Made by a program: the position numbers and the translations under genes. This document shows positions 1-7,540 of a DNA stretch of 64,000 nt, one piece after another. Position 1 is the first letter of the stretch; each line of letters begins with the position of its first letter. The notes below the pieces were generated by a model, which worked only from the letters and a program-made list of their open reading frames with translations, did not search any database and was not told the DNA's origin. Origin of the DNA: Saprospiraceae bacterium (GTDB lineage: Bacteria > Bacteroidota > Bacteroidia > Chitinophagales > Saprospiraceae); assembly GCA_029251525.1 (NCBI GenBank), contig JAQXDE010000038.1, positions 248,001-312,000 of the forward strand, written 5' to 3'.

Positions 1-7
1 AAGAACA

Positions 8-47
8 AAATCGATGCTTATATATTTTATAAGCATCGATTTTTTTA
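8..47 (+). terminator. Rho-independent terminator of a gene left of the window
   Basis: A perfect 13-15 bp stem (left arm 8-22, right arm 28-42) with a 5-base loop is followed by a run of T. It lies before the first gene and points rightward, so it probably ends a plus-strand gene outside the window. Confidence 0.75.
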
Positions 48-73
48 TTGTTTTAGTTGGATAAAACCTACCT

Positions 74-973
74 ATGTCTAAAGTTGCCAAAGCACATATT
101 GCACTTTTTTTAGTAGCATTAATATACGGGGCTAATTATTCAATAGCAAAATTAGTGTTAGATGATAATTATATTCTACCTTTTGGATTTATCGTTTTCC
201 GGATTTTGAGTGGTGTGGGATTGTTTTGGTTTTTTCATCTAGTTTTCGTTAGAGAAAAAATTAAAAAAGAAGACATTCCAATGCTTTTTTTGTGTGCCTT
301 TTTTGGCGTTGCTTTAAATCAGATGTGTTTTTTTATGGGACTAAAATATACAACTCCAATCAATGCTTCATTGATTATGACCACTACCCCGATTCTCGTT
401 TTAGTTGCCTCTGCGATTTTAATAAAAGAGAAAATTACTGTTCAGAAATTGATTGGAATTGTAATTGGTGCATTTGGTGCAATTATATTAATTAGTAAAG
501 GAGGTTCATTTTCGTTACAACGTGATCAATTATTAGGCGATGCCCTAATTTTTATTAATGCTATTTCATATGGAGTCTATTTGGTTTTAGTAAAAAAGTT
601 GATGAAACGATATCACCCAATTACTGTAGTTAAATGGGTATTCACCTTTAGTATAATTATAGTTTTACCTTTCGGTTGGAATGATGTAAAAACAATCGAA
701 TGGTCTACTTTTACACCTGTTATTTGGTTTTCATTTGTTTATGTGTTAATAGCAGTAACTTTTTTAACATACTTACTTAATGCATTTGCTTTGAAAATAG
801 TAAACCCTTCTGTTACAAGTATTTATATTTATTTTCAACCATTATTTGCGTCTTTTATAGCCTTGACTTTTGGGAAAGATGAATTAAACATTATTAATAT
901 ATTGGCAGGAATGTTGATATTTATCGGTGTCTTTTTAGTTAGCAAGGAGAACAGTATTTTCCAAAATGAATAG
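74..973 (+). CDS. EamA/DMT-family membrane transporter
   Basis: This 299-residue integral membrane protein has about ten hydrophobic segments arranged as two EamA repeats, roughly residues 8-140 and 150-290. The start of the first repeat reads ALIYGANYSIAKLVL, typical of the drug/metabolite transporter superfamily, and the second half has GDALIFINAISYGVYLVLVK. Length is normal for the family. Members export or import small metabolites such as amino acids across the inner membrane; the substrate cannot be told from sequence. The gene stands alone between a terminator and a 324-base AT-rich gap. The family call is secure and the substrate is unknown. Confidence 0.9.
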   Translation: MSKVAKAHIALFLVALIYGANYSIAKLVLDDNYILPFGFIVFRILSGVGLFWFFHLVFVREKIKKEDIPMLFLCAFFGVALNQMCFFMGLKYTTPINASLIMTTTPILVLVASAILIKEKITVQKLIGIVIGAFGAIILISKGGSFSLQRDQLLGDALIFINAISYGVYLVLVKKLMKRYHPITVVKWVFTFSIIIVLPFGWNDVKTIEWSTFTPVIWFSFVYVLIAVTFLTYLLNAFALKIVNPSVTSIYIYFQPLFASFIALTFGKDELNIINILAGMLIFIGVFLVSKENSIFQNE

Positions 974-1297
974 AGCTTTTGTTTAATGTGTTGTCACAAA
1001 TATATTTATTTTTAAATTTTTGTCTTTCCTAGGAATTTATTTTAAGTATATCATTTTACTTAAGTTGCATGTTTTTTTTTATCATGTGTTAAGCTGTGAG
1101 GAAGAGTGTATTAAAGGTTATACTAAAATTATTTATAATTTATTTAATTTTATAATATATTGATTGTCAATTAGTTATACACTTTATGAATTAATTTAAT
1201 ACTAAAAATTATTAATTTTTTTTTCTTTAAAAAAGTAGTTTCTTCAAAAGATTTTTTCAATCTTTACAACAGTTACCACTTTAAACGAGAAATAAAA
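974..1297. other. AT-rich intergenic gap
   Basis: This 324-base stretch is very AT-rich with long T runs and no convincing ORF or hairpin terminator. It presumably holds the promoter of the downstream TPR gene, but no clear TAnnTTTG element was picked out. Confidence 0.5.
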
Positions 1298-2695
1298 ATG
1301 AAATATCATCACGAAGAAAATATATTAAAAAAGCTTATTTCAAGGTTTTTGGACATGTCACAAAAGGGAACGGTAGGTTTTTTTGAGAAAACGGCACTTT
1401 TAGATTTGATCTTATTTTTTGAAAATGATGATAATGTTGAAAAGGCTCTCGAGGTTTGTGATATTGGGATAGCTCAATATGGATCATCTATGGAGTTTTT
1501 ATTTCATAAAAGTAGATTACATGTTGAGTTAGAGAATCTCGATGAGGCGCTAGTTTATTTAGAAAGAGCTTTGTCTTACTCACCTGAAAACTTTGATTTA
1601 AATTTATTGCAAGCAGAGGTTTGGATTGCTTATGGGGAATTTAAGTTAGCATACAATATTCTTAAAAGTCTCTATCAGAACTCTGGAAACGAAGAGCAAT
1701 CACAAGTTCTTTTTTTGCTGGCGAAAATACATGAAATCAATGGCGATTTCAAAAAGATGTTCTCAGTATTAAAAAAGGCCTTACAAAAAGATCCAAATCA
1801 TCCAATTTTATTAAATAAAATCTGGCTTGCTGTTGAAATGGCTGGATTATACGAAGAAAGTGTTGAATTGCATTTAGCAATAATCGAAGATCATCCTTAT
1901 TCTTATTTAGCGTGGTATAATCTAGGCCAAGCCTATTTTTGTCTCGAGGATTACGAAACTGCTGCAGAAGCCTTTGAATATTCCTTCATTATCAATAGTA
2001 AATTTGAAATAGCATACAAGGATGGCGCAGAGTCCTACATAATGGCAAAAAATTATGAGAAGGCTTTAAATTTGTACCAAGAATTTTTGGAAATATCTTC
2101 TGGAGATAGTGATGTATTTGCAAAAATAGGCTTTTGCCATGAACATATGGGTGAAATTTCAATTGCCAAAATACACTATTCAAAGTCTATAGAGGAAAAT
2201 GCATCCAACAGTATGGCGTTATTTCGAATGGGAGAATGTCATATGTTTGAAGAAAAATGGGATGATGCAATACATTACTACAACCAAGCTATAGAAGCGG
2301 ATTGCAATAGAGAGGAGTATTTGATTGCGATTGCAGAAGCTTACTTTAAAAATAAAAATACCAAACAAGCTAGAGTGTTTTTTCAAAAAGCAACTGATAT
2401 GGCTCCTGAATTAGGAAAATATTGGACGCAATATGCTACTTTTTTGATGAAGATGGGAGATAGCGAGGAGGCATTTTCTATCCTAGATGAGGCACAAATA
2501 TACACGGTAGATACAGAGCTTTTATATTGTAAAGTGGCATGTTTATTTGCTATGAGTAAAAGAGAAGAAGCTCTTAAAACATTAACTTTGGCGCTTGAAG
2601 AGAATGCTTCTTTATTGGAATCATTATTTAAATTGACTCCAGAGTTAGAGCAAGATTCGGAAGTAAGGGCAGTAATAAATTTATTTATGATGTAA
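1298..2695 (+). CDS. Tetratricopeptide-repeat (TPR) protein
   Basis: The 465-residue product has no signal peptide or membrane segment and consists of tandem helical repeats. Clear TPR signatures include AWYNLGQAYFCLEDYETAAE and MALFRMGECHMFEEKWDDAI, spaced by about 34 residues, so it is probably a cytoplasmic protein-protein interaction scaffold. Bacteroidota genomes carry many such tetratricopeptide proteins of unassigned role. The gene is monocistronic: a long AT-rich gap precedes it and a strong terminator follows within 20 bases of the stop. The start codon is the first ATG in frame and is consistent with the first helix. Family confident, cellular role unknown. Confidence 0.88.
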   Translation: MKYHHEENILKKLISRFLDMSQKGTVGFFEKTALLDLILFFENDDNVEKALEVCDIGIAQYGSSMEFLFHKSRLHVELENLDEALVYLERALSYSPENFDLNLLQAEVWIAYGEFKLAYNILKSLYQNSGNEEQSQVLFLLAKIHEINGDFKKMFSVLKKALQKDPNHPILLNKIWLAVEMAGLYEESVELHLAIIEDHPYSYLAWYNLGQAYFCLEDYETAAEAFEYSFIINSKFEIAYKDGAESYIMAKNYEKALNLYQEFLEISSGDSDVFAKIGFCHEHMGEISIAKIHYSKSIEENASNSMALFRMGECHMFEEKWDDAIHYYNQAIEADCNREEYLIAIAEAYFKNKNTKQARVFFQKATDMAPELGKYWTQYATFLMKMGDSEEAFSILDEAQIYTVDTELLYCKVACLFAMSKREEALKTLTLALEENASLLESLFKLTPELEQDSEVRAVINLFMM

Positions 2696-2712
2696 CTGCC
2701 AATTAATTAATT

Positions 2713-2756
2713 AAAAAAAGCACCTTTTGGAAATCTTCCAAAAGGTGCTTTTTTTT
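2713..2756 (+). terminator. Strong terminator after the TPR gene
   Basis: A stem of about 19 bp (2713-2731 with 2737-2756, GC core GCACC/GGTGC) ends in eight T and begins with seven A. It closes the TPR gene just upstream and could work on both strands. Confidence 0.85.
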
Positions 2757-2869
2757 GGCATATCATATTGTTTGGATTATTGAAATGTAGAATTCCCTCC
2801 GAATCAAACATATTTATTCTTCTTGGAAAATAATTAAATTAAAACCAGCTTTTTTTCTTTTAATTTGCT

Positions 2870-3193
2870 TTGACATCCTCTTACCTACCTACTTTAGAGG
2901 AGGATACTATTTTAGAGCAATCGGTAAAGGAATTTGATGAAGGGGCTCAGTTAATAATTGAAAACGCAATTTCTGATATAATTAATGATTCTTCAAATAA
3001 ATTTGATGTATTTATGGAGGAAGAACTATCAAAAAGAAGATTACGACTTTAATTCATTAACCAAACAGAGATTGCGAATAGGACTTCTGTTCAGAAAAAC
3101 AAAGACTCTCGGGAGGAAATTATTTGTGAGTTTGAATGGAATGGTAAAGGTTTTATTATTAATTGTCAAAAGAAATGGAGACAATTCTATTAA
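2870..3193 (+). pseudogene. Small ORF interrupted by an in-frame stop, unrecognised
   Basis: A TTG-initiated reading frame of 60 codons ends in TAA at 3050-3052. The same frame then continues open for 46 more codons (FINQTEIANRTSV... to ...QKKWRQFY) before the next stop at 3191-3193. Both parts have coding-like composition: acidic and helical before the stop (EEDTILEQSVKEFDEGAQ), mixed with aromatic residues after it (EIICEFEWNGKGFIINC). I therefore read it as one gene of about 107 codons with a nonsense mutation, though two tiny ORFs or chance cannot be excluded. A stop lies in frame just before the TTG, so any longer N-terminus is gone. No family was recognised. Confidence 0.4.
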
Positions 3194-3382
3194 ATGGTTT
3201 TAGTCAAAATATATATCGATTTATAGAATTGGCAATTTGATAATGATAATTTTTAAATGAGTGGATATCTGTAGCACATGATTTGGTGTATGCTATAATG
3301 AACACAGAAATGTGGGTGTAGTCATTAATAAGTTACTACAACTATTTAGGAATATAAGTTCCATAAAAAGGGACCTAGACTA

Positions 3383-4141
3383 TTAATTTAAGGTATTTTT
3401 ATTTAATGAGGCAAGACAAGCTGCTCCAATTATCCCTGCATGATTTAGCAATTTTGCAGGGATAACTTCGCAATCTAATTTTAGTAAATTTTTATATTTA
3501 ATGAATTTCTTACTAGAACCTCCTCCGAGTAAAATTAGATCAGGTGAGAATATAAATTCAAGATGTTGAAGATATTCATTAAATCGTTTCCCCCACTCAT
3601 TCCAATTAAGATTCATTTTTTTTCGAATAGAATCAGCAGCGTAATGTTCTGCAATCATTCCTTTGAATTTTAAATGACCTAATTCAGAATTGGCTAATAA
3701 AACACCATCTGTAAATACTGCAGACCCTAGGCCAGAACCTATTGTGATTAGAATAATTGTCCCTTTTTTATTTTTCCCTGCACCAAATTGAAGTTCTGCA
3801 ATTCCAGCCACATCTGCATCATTTCTTACAGAAACAGGACAACCAGTTGTTTTAGAAAGGAGTTTCTCAACATTGGTTCCGATCCATTTATTATCAATAT
3901 TGGCAGCTGTTTTAGCTATTCCATTTTGAATGACAGCGGGAAATCCAACACCAATTAACCCTTTCCATTTAAAATGATTTACGATAGTTAAAACGGATTT
4001 AGCCACTGCTTTTGGTTTGGCAGGAGAGGGAGTTGGAACTCTAAACCTCTCTGTAATTAACTCTCCAGTTTTGACATTCACGATAGCTCCTTTTATACCA
4101 GATGCACCCACATCTATTCCTAAAATTTGGTTGTTAATCAT
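3383..4141 (-). CDS. ppgK: ROK-family kinase, polyphosphate-glucokinase-like
   Basis: The 252-residue protein starts with the ROK phosphate-binding motif [14 protein letters not shown] (residues 8-21). It carries the segment [10 protein letters not shown], characteristic of polyphosphate-glucose phosphotransferases, then the sugar-site region [18 protein letters not shown] and the second phosphate motif [12 protein letters not shown]. It should phosphorylate glucose in the cytoplasm using polyphosphate and/or ATP, feeding glycolysis. Length matches PPGK (about 250 residues) rather than the larger ROK repressors, and no DNA-binding domain is present. It lies 66 bases downstream of the cyclophilin gene on the same strand and could be co-transcribed with it. 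The phosphoryl donor is inferred from family similarity only. Confidence 0.82.
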   Translation of the reverse strand: MINNQILGIDVGASGIKGAIVNVKTGELITERFRVPTPSPAKPKAVAKSVLTIVNHFKWKGLIGVGFPAVIQNGIAKTAANIDNKWIGTNVEKLLSKTTGCPVSVRNDADVAGIAELQFGAGKNKKGTIILITIGSGLGSAVFTDGVLLANSELGHLKFKGMIAEHYAADSIRKKMNLNWNEWGKRFNEYLQHLEFIFSPDLILLGGGSSKKFIKYKNLLKLDCEVIPAKLLNHAGIIGAACLASLNKNTLN

Positions 4142-4207
4142 ATGGATAAGCTATTTATTTTATGTTTGATTTTTGTTAGTTGATTCTACTCTAGGAGTCA
4201 AAAATAT

Positions 4208-5104
4208 TTATTTAATGACTCTTATTTTCATTTTTATATCATCTTTAGGTCGTGATCCATTTACTGTTGAGGCTGCTATTTTGTCAATTACTTCCATACC
4301 ACTTATTACCTGTCCGTATATCACATAATTGTGGTCTAATTGAGGAGTACCACCTAATTGATAATATTTTTTTCGCTGGGCATCTGTATATTTTAAACCA
4401 GTTCTTTTTTCGAGTTGATCTAATTGTTCTCTTGAGACACTTACTCCCTGAACGATATAAAATTGAGAACCGGAAGATTTGAGTTGAGGGTTAACAGTAT
4501 CAGGTTGACGAGCTGCAGCCAATGCTCCCTTTATATGAATTAAGGAATCCACAAATTCTGCAGGGATTTGGTAACCTGGCCCACCACTTCCAAGTCTAGC
4601 ATTAGAGGAGGCATTTCGAGAATTTGGATCACCTCCTTGAATCATAAAACCATTAATAACTCGATGAAAAAGCAAATCATCATAAAATCCTTCTTCCGTT
4701 AGTTTAATGAAATTATCTCGATGATTAGGAGTTGAGCTATATAAAAGAATAATCATTGTACCCATCGAAGTTTCCATTTCAATCAGGCATTCTTCAGGAG
4801 CTTCGATTTCGATAATTTGAGATTTGGTATTTATTTTATCTTCCTTAGCAGCTTTTAATGTAACAGTGTATTTCCCAGGTTTGAAATATTGGTGAGAAGG
4901 AGTTTCTTCACTAGAAATATTTCCATCTCCAAAGTCCCATTGGTAAGATTCAGCTTTTTTACTTTTATTTTTAAAGGTAATCTTTGCAGGTGCTGTTTTT
5001 ACCGCTTCATCAGAAATTCGAAAATCTGCAATTGGCTTAGAACAAGCTGTAAATAAGGTTGCAATAATGCACCATGAGCCAATTGTTTTTTTTGTGAAAA
5101 TCAT
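4208..5104 (-). CDS. Lipoprotein cyclophilin with N-terminal PKD domain
   Basis: The 298-residue protein has a lipoprotein signal ending in LFTACSKP (Cys about 21). A PKD-like beta-sandwich follows, about residues 24-105, with the signatures YQWDFGDGN and HQYFKPGKYTVTL. The C-terminal part, about 108-298, is a cyclophilin peptidyl-prolyl isomerase (HRVINGFMIQGGDPNSRN, GSQFYIVQG, VIYGQVISGMEVIDKIA). It is expected to be membrane-anchored and to catalyse proline isomerisation during folding of envelope proteins. It is 29 bases downstream of a second cyclophilin lipoprotein and clearly a paralogue of it. The PKD fusion is the odd part and may target the foldase to surface proteins or glycans. 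Confidence 0.9.
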   Translation of the reverse strand: MIFTKKTIGSWCIIATLFTACSKPIADFRISDEAVKTAPAKITFKNKSKKAESYQWDFGDGNISSEETPSHQYFKPGKYTVTLKAAKEDKINTKSQIIEIEAPEECLIEMETSMGTMIILLYSSTPNHRDNFIKLTEEGFYDDLLFHRVINGFMIQGGDPNSRNASSNARLGSGGPGYQIPAEFVDSLIHIKGALAAARQPDTVNPQLKSSGSQFYIVQGVSVSREQLDQLEKRTGLKYTDAQRKKYYQLGGTPQLDHNYVIYGQVISGMEVIDKIAASTVNGSRPKDDIKMKIRVIK

Positions 5105-5133
5105 AACTATGTATTATTCTTTTTTGTGAGGAA

Positions 5134-5778
5134 TTATTCGAAAACGATGTATATTTTCATTTTTATGTCATCAAAAGGGCGACTTCCGCTTGGATTTGGA
5201 GGAGCAGGAGCAGCAGCAATTTTATCAACAACTTCAATTCCTGAAATAACTTCTCCAAAAACCGTATAATCACCATCCAACATTGGAGCTCCCCCAACTT
5301 GTTTGTATAAATCTCTTTCAGCAGTTGTATAGCTAACCCCATTTCTTTGTGAATAACTATCCAACATTTGATCGGTTACTGGAGATCCGTCTACAATGTA
5401 AAATTGAGATCCAGATCTTTTTTCAGGATTAGGAGTTCGGGCTGCACATAGTGAGCCTCGATAGTGATATTCACCAATTTCATGATCAATTTCTGCTGGA
5501 TTGGCAGCTATTTCAACAGATACTTCTTCAGTCCTAATTTGAGTATTACCGCCTTGAATCATAAAACCTTTTAATATTCTGTGAAAAATTAGACCATCAT
5601 AAAAACCTCTCTTAGCCAATGTGATAAATTGTTCTGTATGTCTTGGGGTACTTTTGAATAATTTGATCTTGATATCTCCCAGGTCGGTTTTGATAATCGC
5701 ATATGGAGAGGTTTCTTTATTGCAAGATGAAAGCATGAAAAGGAATCCAAAAAAAGATAGTAATATTATTCGTTTCAT
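5134..5778 (-). CDS. Lipoprotein cyclophilin-type peptidyl-prolyl isomerase
   Basis: The 214-residue product has a lipoprotein signal peptide (FGFLFMLSSCNKE, Cys about 19) followed directly by a cyclophilin domain. Motifs include FHRILKGFMIQGGNTQI, AARTPNPEKRSGSQFYIVDG and YTVFGEVISGIEVVDKIA, which hold the family's catalytic Arg and substrate-binding residues. It should assist folding in the periplasm from a membrane anchor. Both this protein and its downstream paralogue carry an insert between the FYIV motif and the FGEVI motif (tyrosine-rich, ending in GGAPMLDGDY here). The two genes are 29 bases apart and form an operon. The start is supported by the signal peptide. Confidence 0.92.
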   Translation of the reverse strand: MKRIILLSFFGFLFMLSSCNKETSPYAIIKTDLGDIKIKLFKSTPRHTEQFITLAKRGFYDGLIFHRILKGFMIQGGNTQIRTEEVSVEIAANPAEIDHEIGEYHYRGSLCAARTPNPEKRSGSQFYIVDGSPVTDQMLDSYSQRNGVSYTTAERDLYKQVGGAPMLDGDYTVFGEVISGIEVVDKIAAAPAPPNPSGSRPFDDIKMKIYIVFE

Positions 5779-5843
5779 ATTTTTTTTAGTTATAAATATT
5801 ATAATTAAGGGAAGTGATGAATATTTAGGATATTATCAATATT

Positions 5844-6200
5844 TTATTCTTCTTCGTCATGTAAGTTTTTAAAATACTCGATGACTTTGACTTTCAATAA
5901 TTCTTCTTGATTTCTCACTCCTTCAATTCCGACAGATTTAATCGGATCAAAGTGAGGCCAACCATCAGCATCTCTACCTTTAAATTTAAAATAACCATCC
6001 GGTTCTAATAAAGTACACACAGCAATGTGCATCAAGTCTTGTTTTTCTTCTTTGGAAAACTTGTCATCGAATCTACCTAACTCTTGAATGCCAATTAAAA
6101 ATAAAATATTATTTAAGTTGGGTAATTCTGTTTTACCCATCGATTTTTTGACTACGTGCCTGACTCGGAGCCATTCATATTCTATTTGCCACTCTTCCAT
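5844..6200 (-). CDS. Conserved hypothetical protein, 118 residues
   Basis: This small soluble protein has no signal peptide or membrane segment and is rich in charged and aromatic residues. It contains the segments WQIEYEWLRVRHVVKK and GYFKFKGRDADGWPHFDPIK. The composition is that of a genuine protein and it resembles small uncharacterised Bacteroidota proteins, but I cannot assign a domain. It lies 65 bases upstream of the cyclophilin pair on the same strand and may be part of that transcript. A TATTTTTG sequence on the minus strand (6215-6222) matches the Bacteroidota -7 element just upstream of the start, which would give a very short leader. Confidence 0.75.
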   Translation of the reverse strand: MEEWQIEYEWLRVRHVVKKSMGKTELPNLNNILFLIGIQELGRFDDKFSKEEKQDLMHIAVCTLLEPDGYFKFKGRDADGWPHFDPIKSVGIEGVRNQEELLKVKVIEYFKNLHDEEE

Positions 6201-6313
6201 ACTTTTTTTAAACGCAAAAATAATAATATTTTGAAAAGAATAGAGGAGGAAGAGATTTTAGAATATTAAATGTCAATATTTTTAGTTCTGTATTTTATAT
6301 GTCAATAAAGAAA

Positions 6314-7540
6314 TTATCCTTCCTGAATCAAAGCATTGATTTTTGAAGCTCGCCTAGCTGGCCCCAAAGTTGCCACCAGTCCAATTAACATTACCGTAGC
6401 CGAAACAATGACGAAATCTCCAAGTCGTAAACTTGAAGGATAAATATCAATAATAGAGCCTTCTGGCATTGTAACAAGTCCCCATTTTTGGTGAATGATA
6501 TACAATAAGATAGACAATGCTATTCCAATAATGATTCCTAAGCTAGTGAGCAAAATTCCATTGTTCAAAAAGATATTTCTAATTTGATAATCTTCAGCAC
6601 CCATGGATTTCAAAATGGAAATGTCTTTCTTTTTATCCAATACAATTACCCATAATGCTCCCACCATATTAAATGCGACCAGTATCATAGCAAAACTTAA
6701 TAGGGCAAACATCAACCATTTTTCCATTTTCAAAACATTAAAATAAGTTTCTTCTTGTTGGTAGCGATCTTTGATCTCAAATTTTGCTCCTATGATTTTT
6801 TTAATAGCTTGAATCGTCTTTGATTGATCGATGTCAGGATTAAATTTTATTTCTAGTGCACTCAATTTATTAGGTAAGCTCAATAGTTCCTCTGTAAATT
6901 TTAATGAAGTGAAGACGTATTGATTATCTAACTCTTCTTGGTAAGCGGCGAAAATTCCAGAGGGAAAAATGGAAACCTTTTTAAATGGTTGACTAGTAGC
7001 TGAAACTTTTTTCTTTTTGGCTGAGTAAATTGTAATAGGAGTAAAAGGGTCGTCCAAGTTAAGTGCAAGTTTCCTTCGAATTCCAGCTCCAAGAACCGCC
7101 ATTTCTTTATCATTGATTTTGAGTGTGTATTCTCCTTCGCGAATAATCGAATCAATTCTGTTGACTTTTGCAAAGTTCTTATCTACTCCTTTTACAATCC
7201 CAAAAGTTTGATCACCGCCACTACCATATTCAAAAAAGGCTACTTCTTGAAGCGTTTTTGAAATGAAATCTACGCCCTCTAGACTCTCAATTTGAGCAAT
7301 ATCGATAGAATCTTGCAAAAATGTTTTACCAGAAAAAGGAACTACTTTGGCATCTGGATTATAAGTATTAAAAAAGCCAGTTAATAAATCTTCCAAACCA
7401 TTAAAGACGGAAAAAAGTAAAATCATCACAGATGTTCCTATTGCAATTCCAAAAACAGAAATACCCGAAATGACGTTGATCGCATTCGTTGATTTTTTGG
7501 AAAAAATGTATCGTTTGGCTATGTTAAAAGATAGGTTCAT
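6314..7540 (-). CDS. LolE/FtsX-family ABC transporter permease
   Basis: The 408-residue inner-membrane protein has one N-terminal helix, a large periplasmic MacB-PCD-like domain (about 45-260), and three C-terminal helices of the FtsX fold. Key segments are AKRYIFSKKSTNAINVISGI near the N-terminus and VLDKKKDISILKSMGAEDYQ before the second helix; the latter is diagnostic of LolC/LolE-type permeases. Such permeases work with a LolD-like ATPase to release lipoproteins from the inner membrane or in related mechanotransmission. No ATPase gene is adjacent. Its ATG overlaps the TGA of the upstream glycosidase gene (ATGA at 7537-7540), so the two are translationally coupled. Confidence 0.88.
   Translation of the reverse strand: MNLSFNIAKRYIFSKKSTNAINVISGISVFGIAIGTSVMILLFSVFNGLEDLLTGFFNTYNPDAKVVPFSGKTFLQDSIDIAQIESLEGVDFISKTLQEVAFFEYGSGGDQTFGIVKGVDKNFAKVNRIDSIIREGEYTLKINDKEMAVLGAGIRRKLALNLDDPFTPITIYSAKKKKVSATSQPFKKVSIFPSGIFAAYQEELDNQYVFTSLKFTEELLSLPNKLSALEIKFNPDIDQSKTIQAIKKIIGAKFEIKDRYQQEETYFNVLKMEKWLMFALLSFAMILVAFNMVGALWVIVLDKKKDISILKSMGAEDYQIRNIFLNNGILLTSLGIIIGIALSILLYIIHQKWGLVTMPEGSIIDIYPSSLRLGDFVIVSATVMLIGLVATLGPARRASKINALIQEG

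Noticed and set aside
1992-2183. Minus-strand ORF inside the TPR gene
   Set aside because: It lies wholly within a well-supported coding region on the other strand and has no recognisable features; it is a shadow frame.
2985-3203. 72-codon frame MILQINLMYLWRKNYQKEDY overlapping the broken small ORF
   Set aside because: It overlaps the frame that has better coding character on both sides of its stop, and its own composition (Leu/Lys/Arg rich) looks random.
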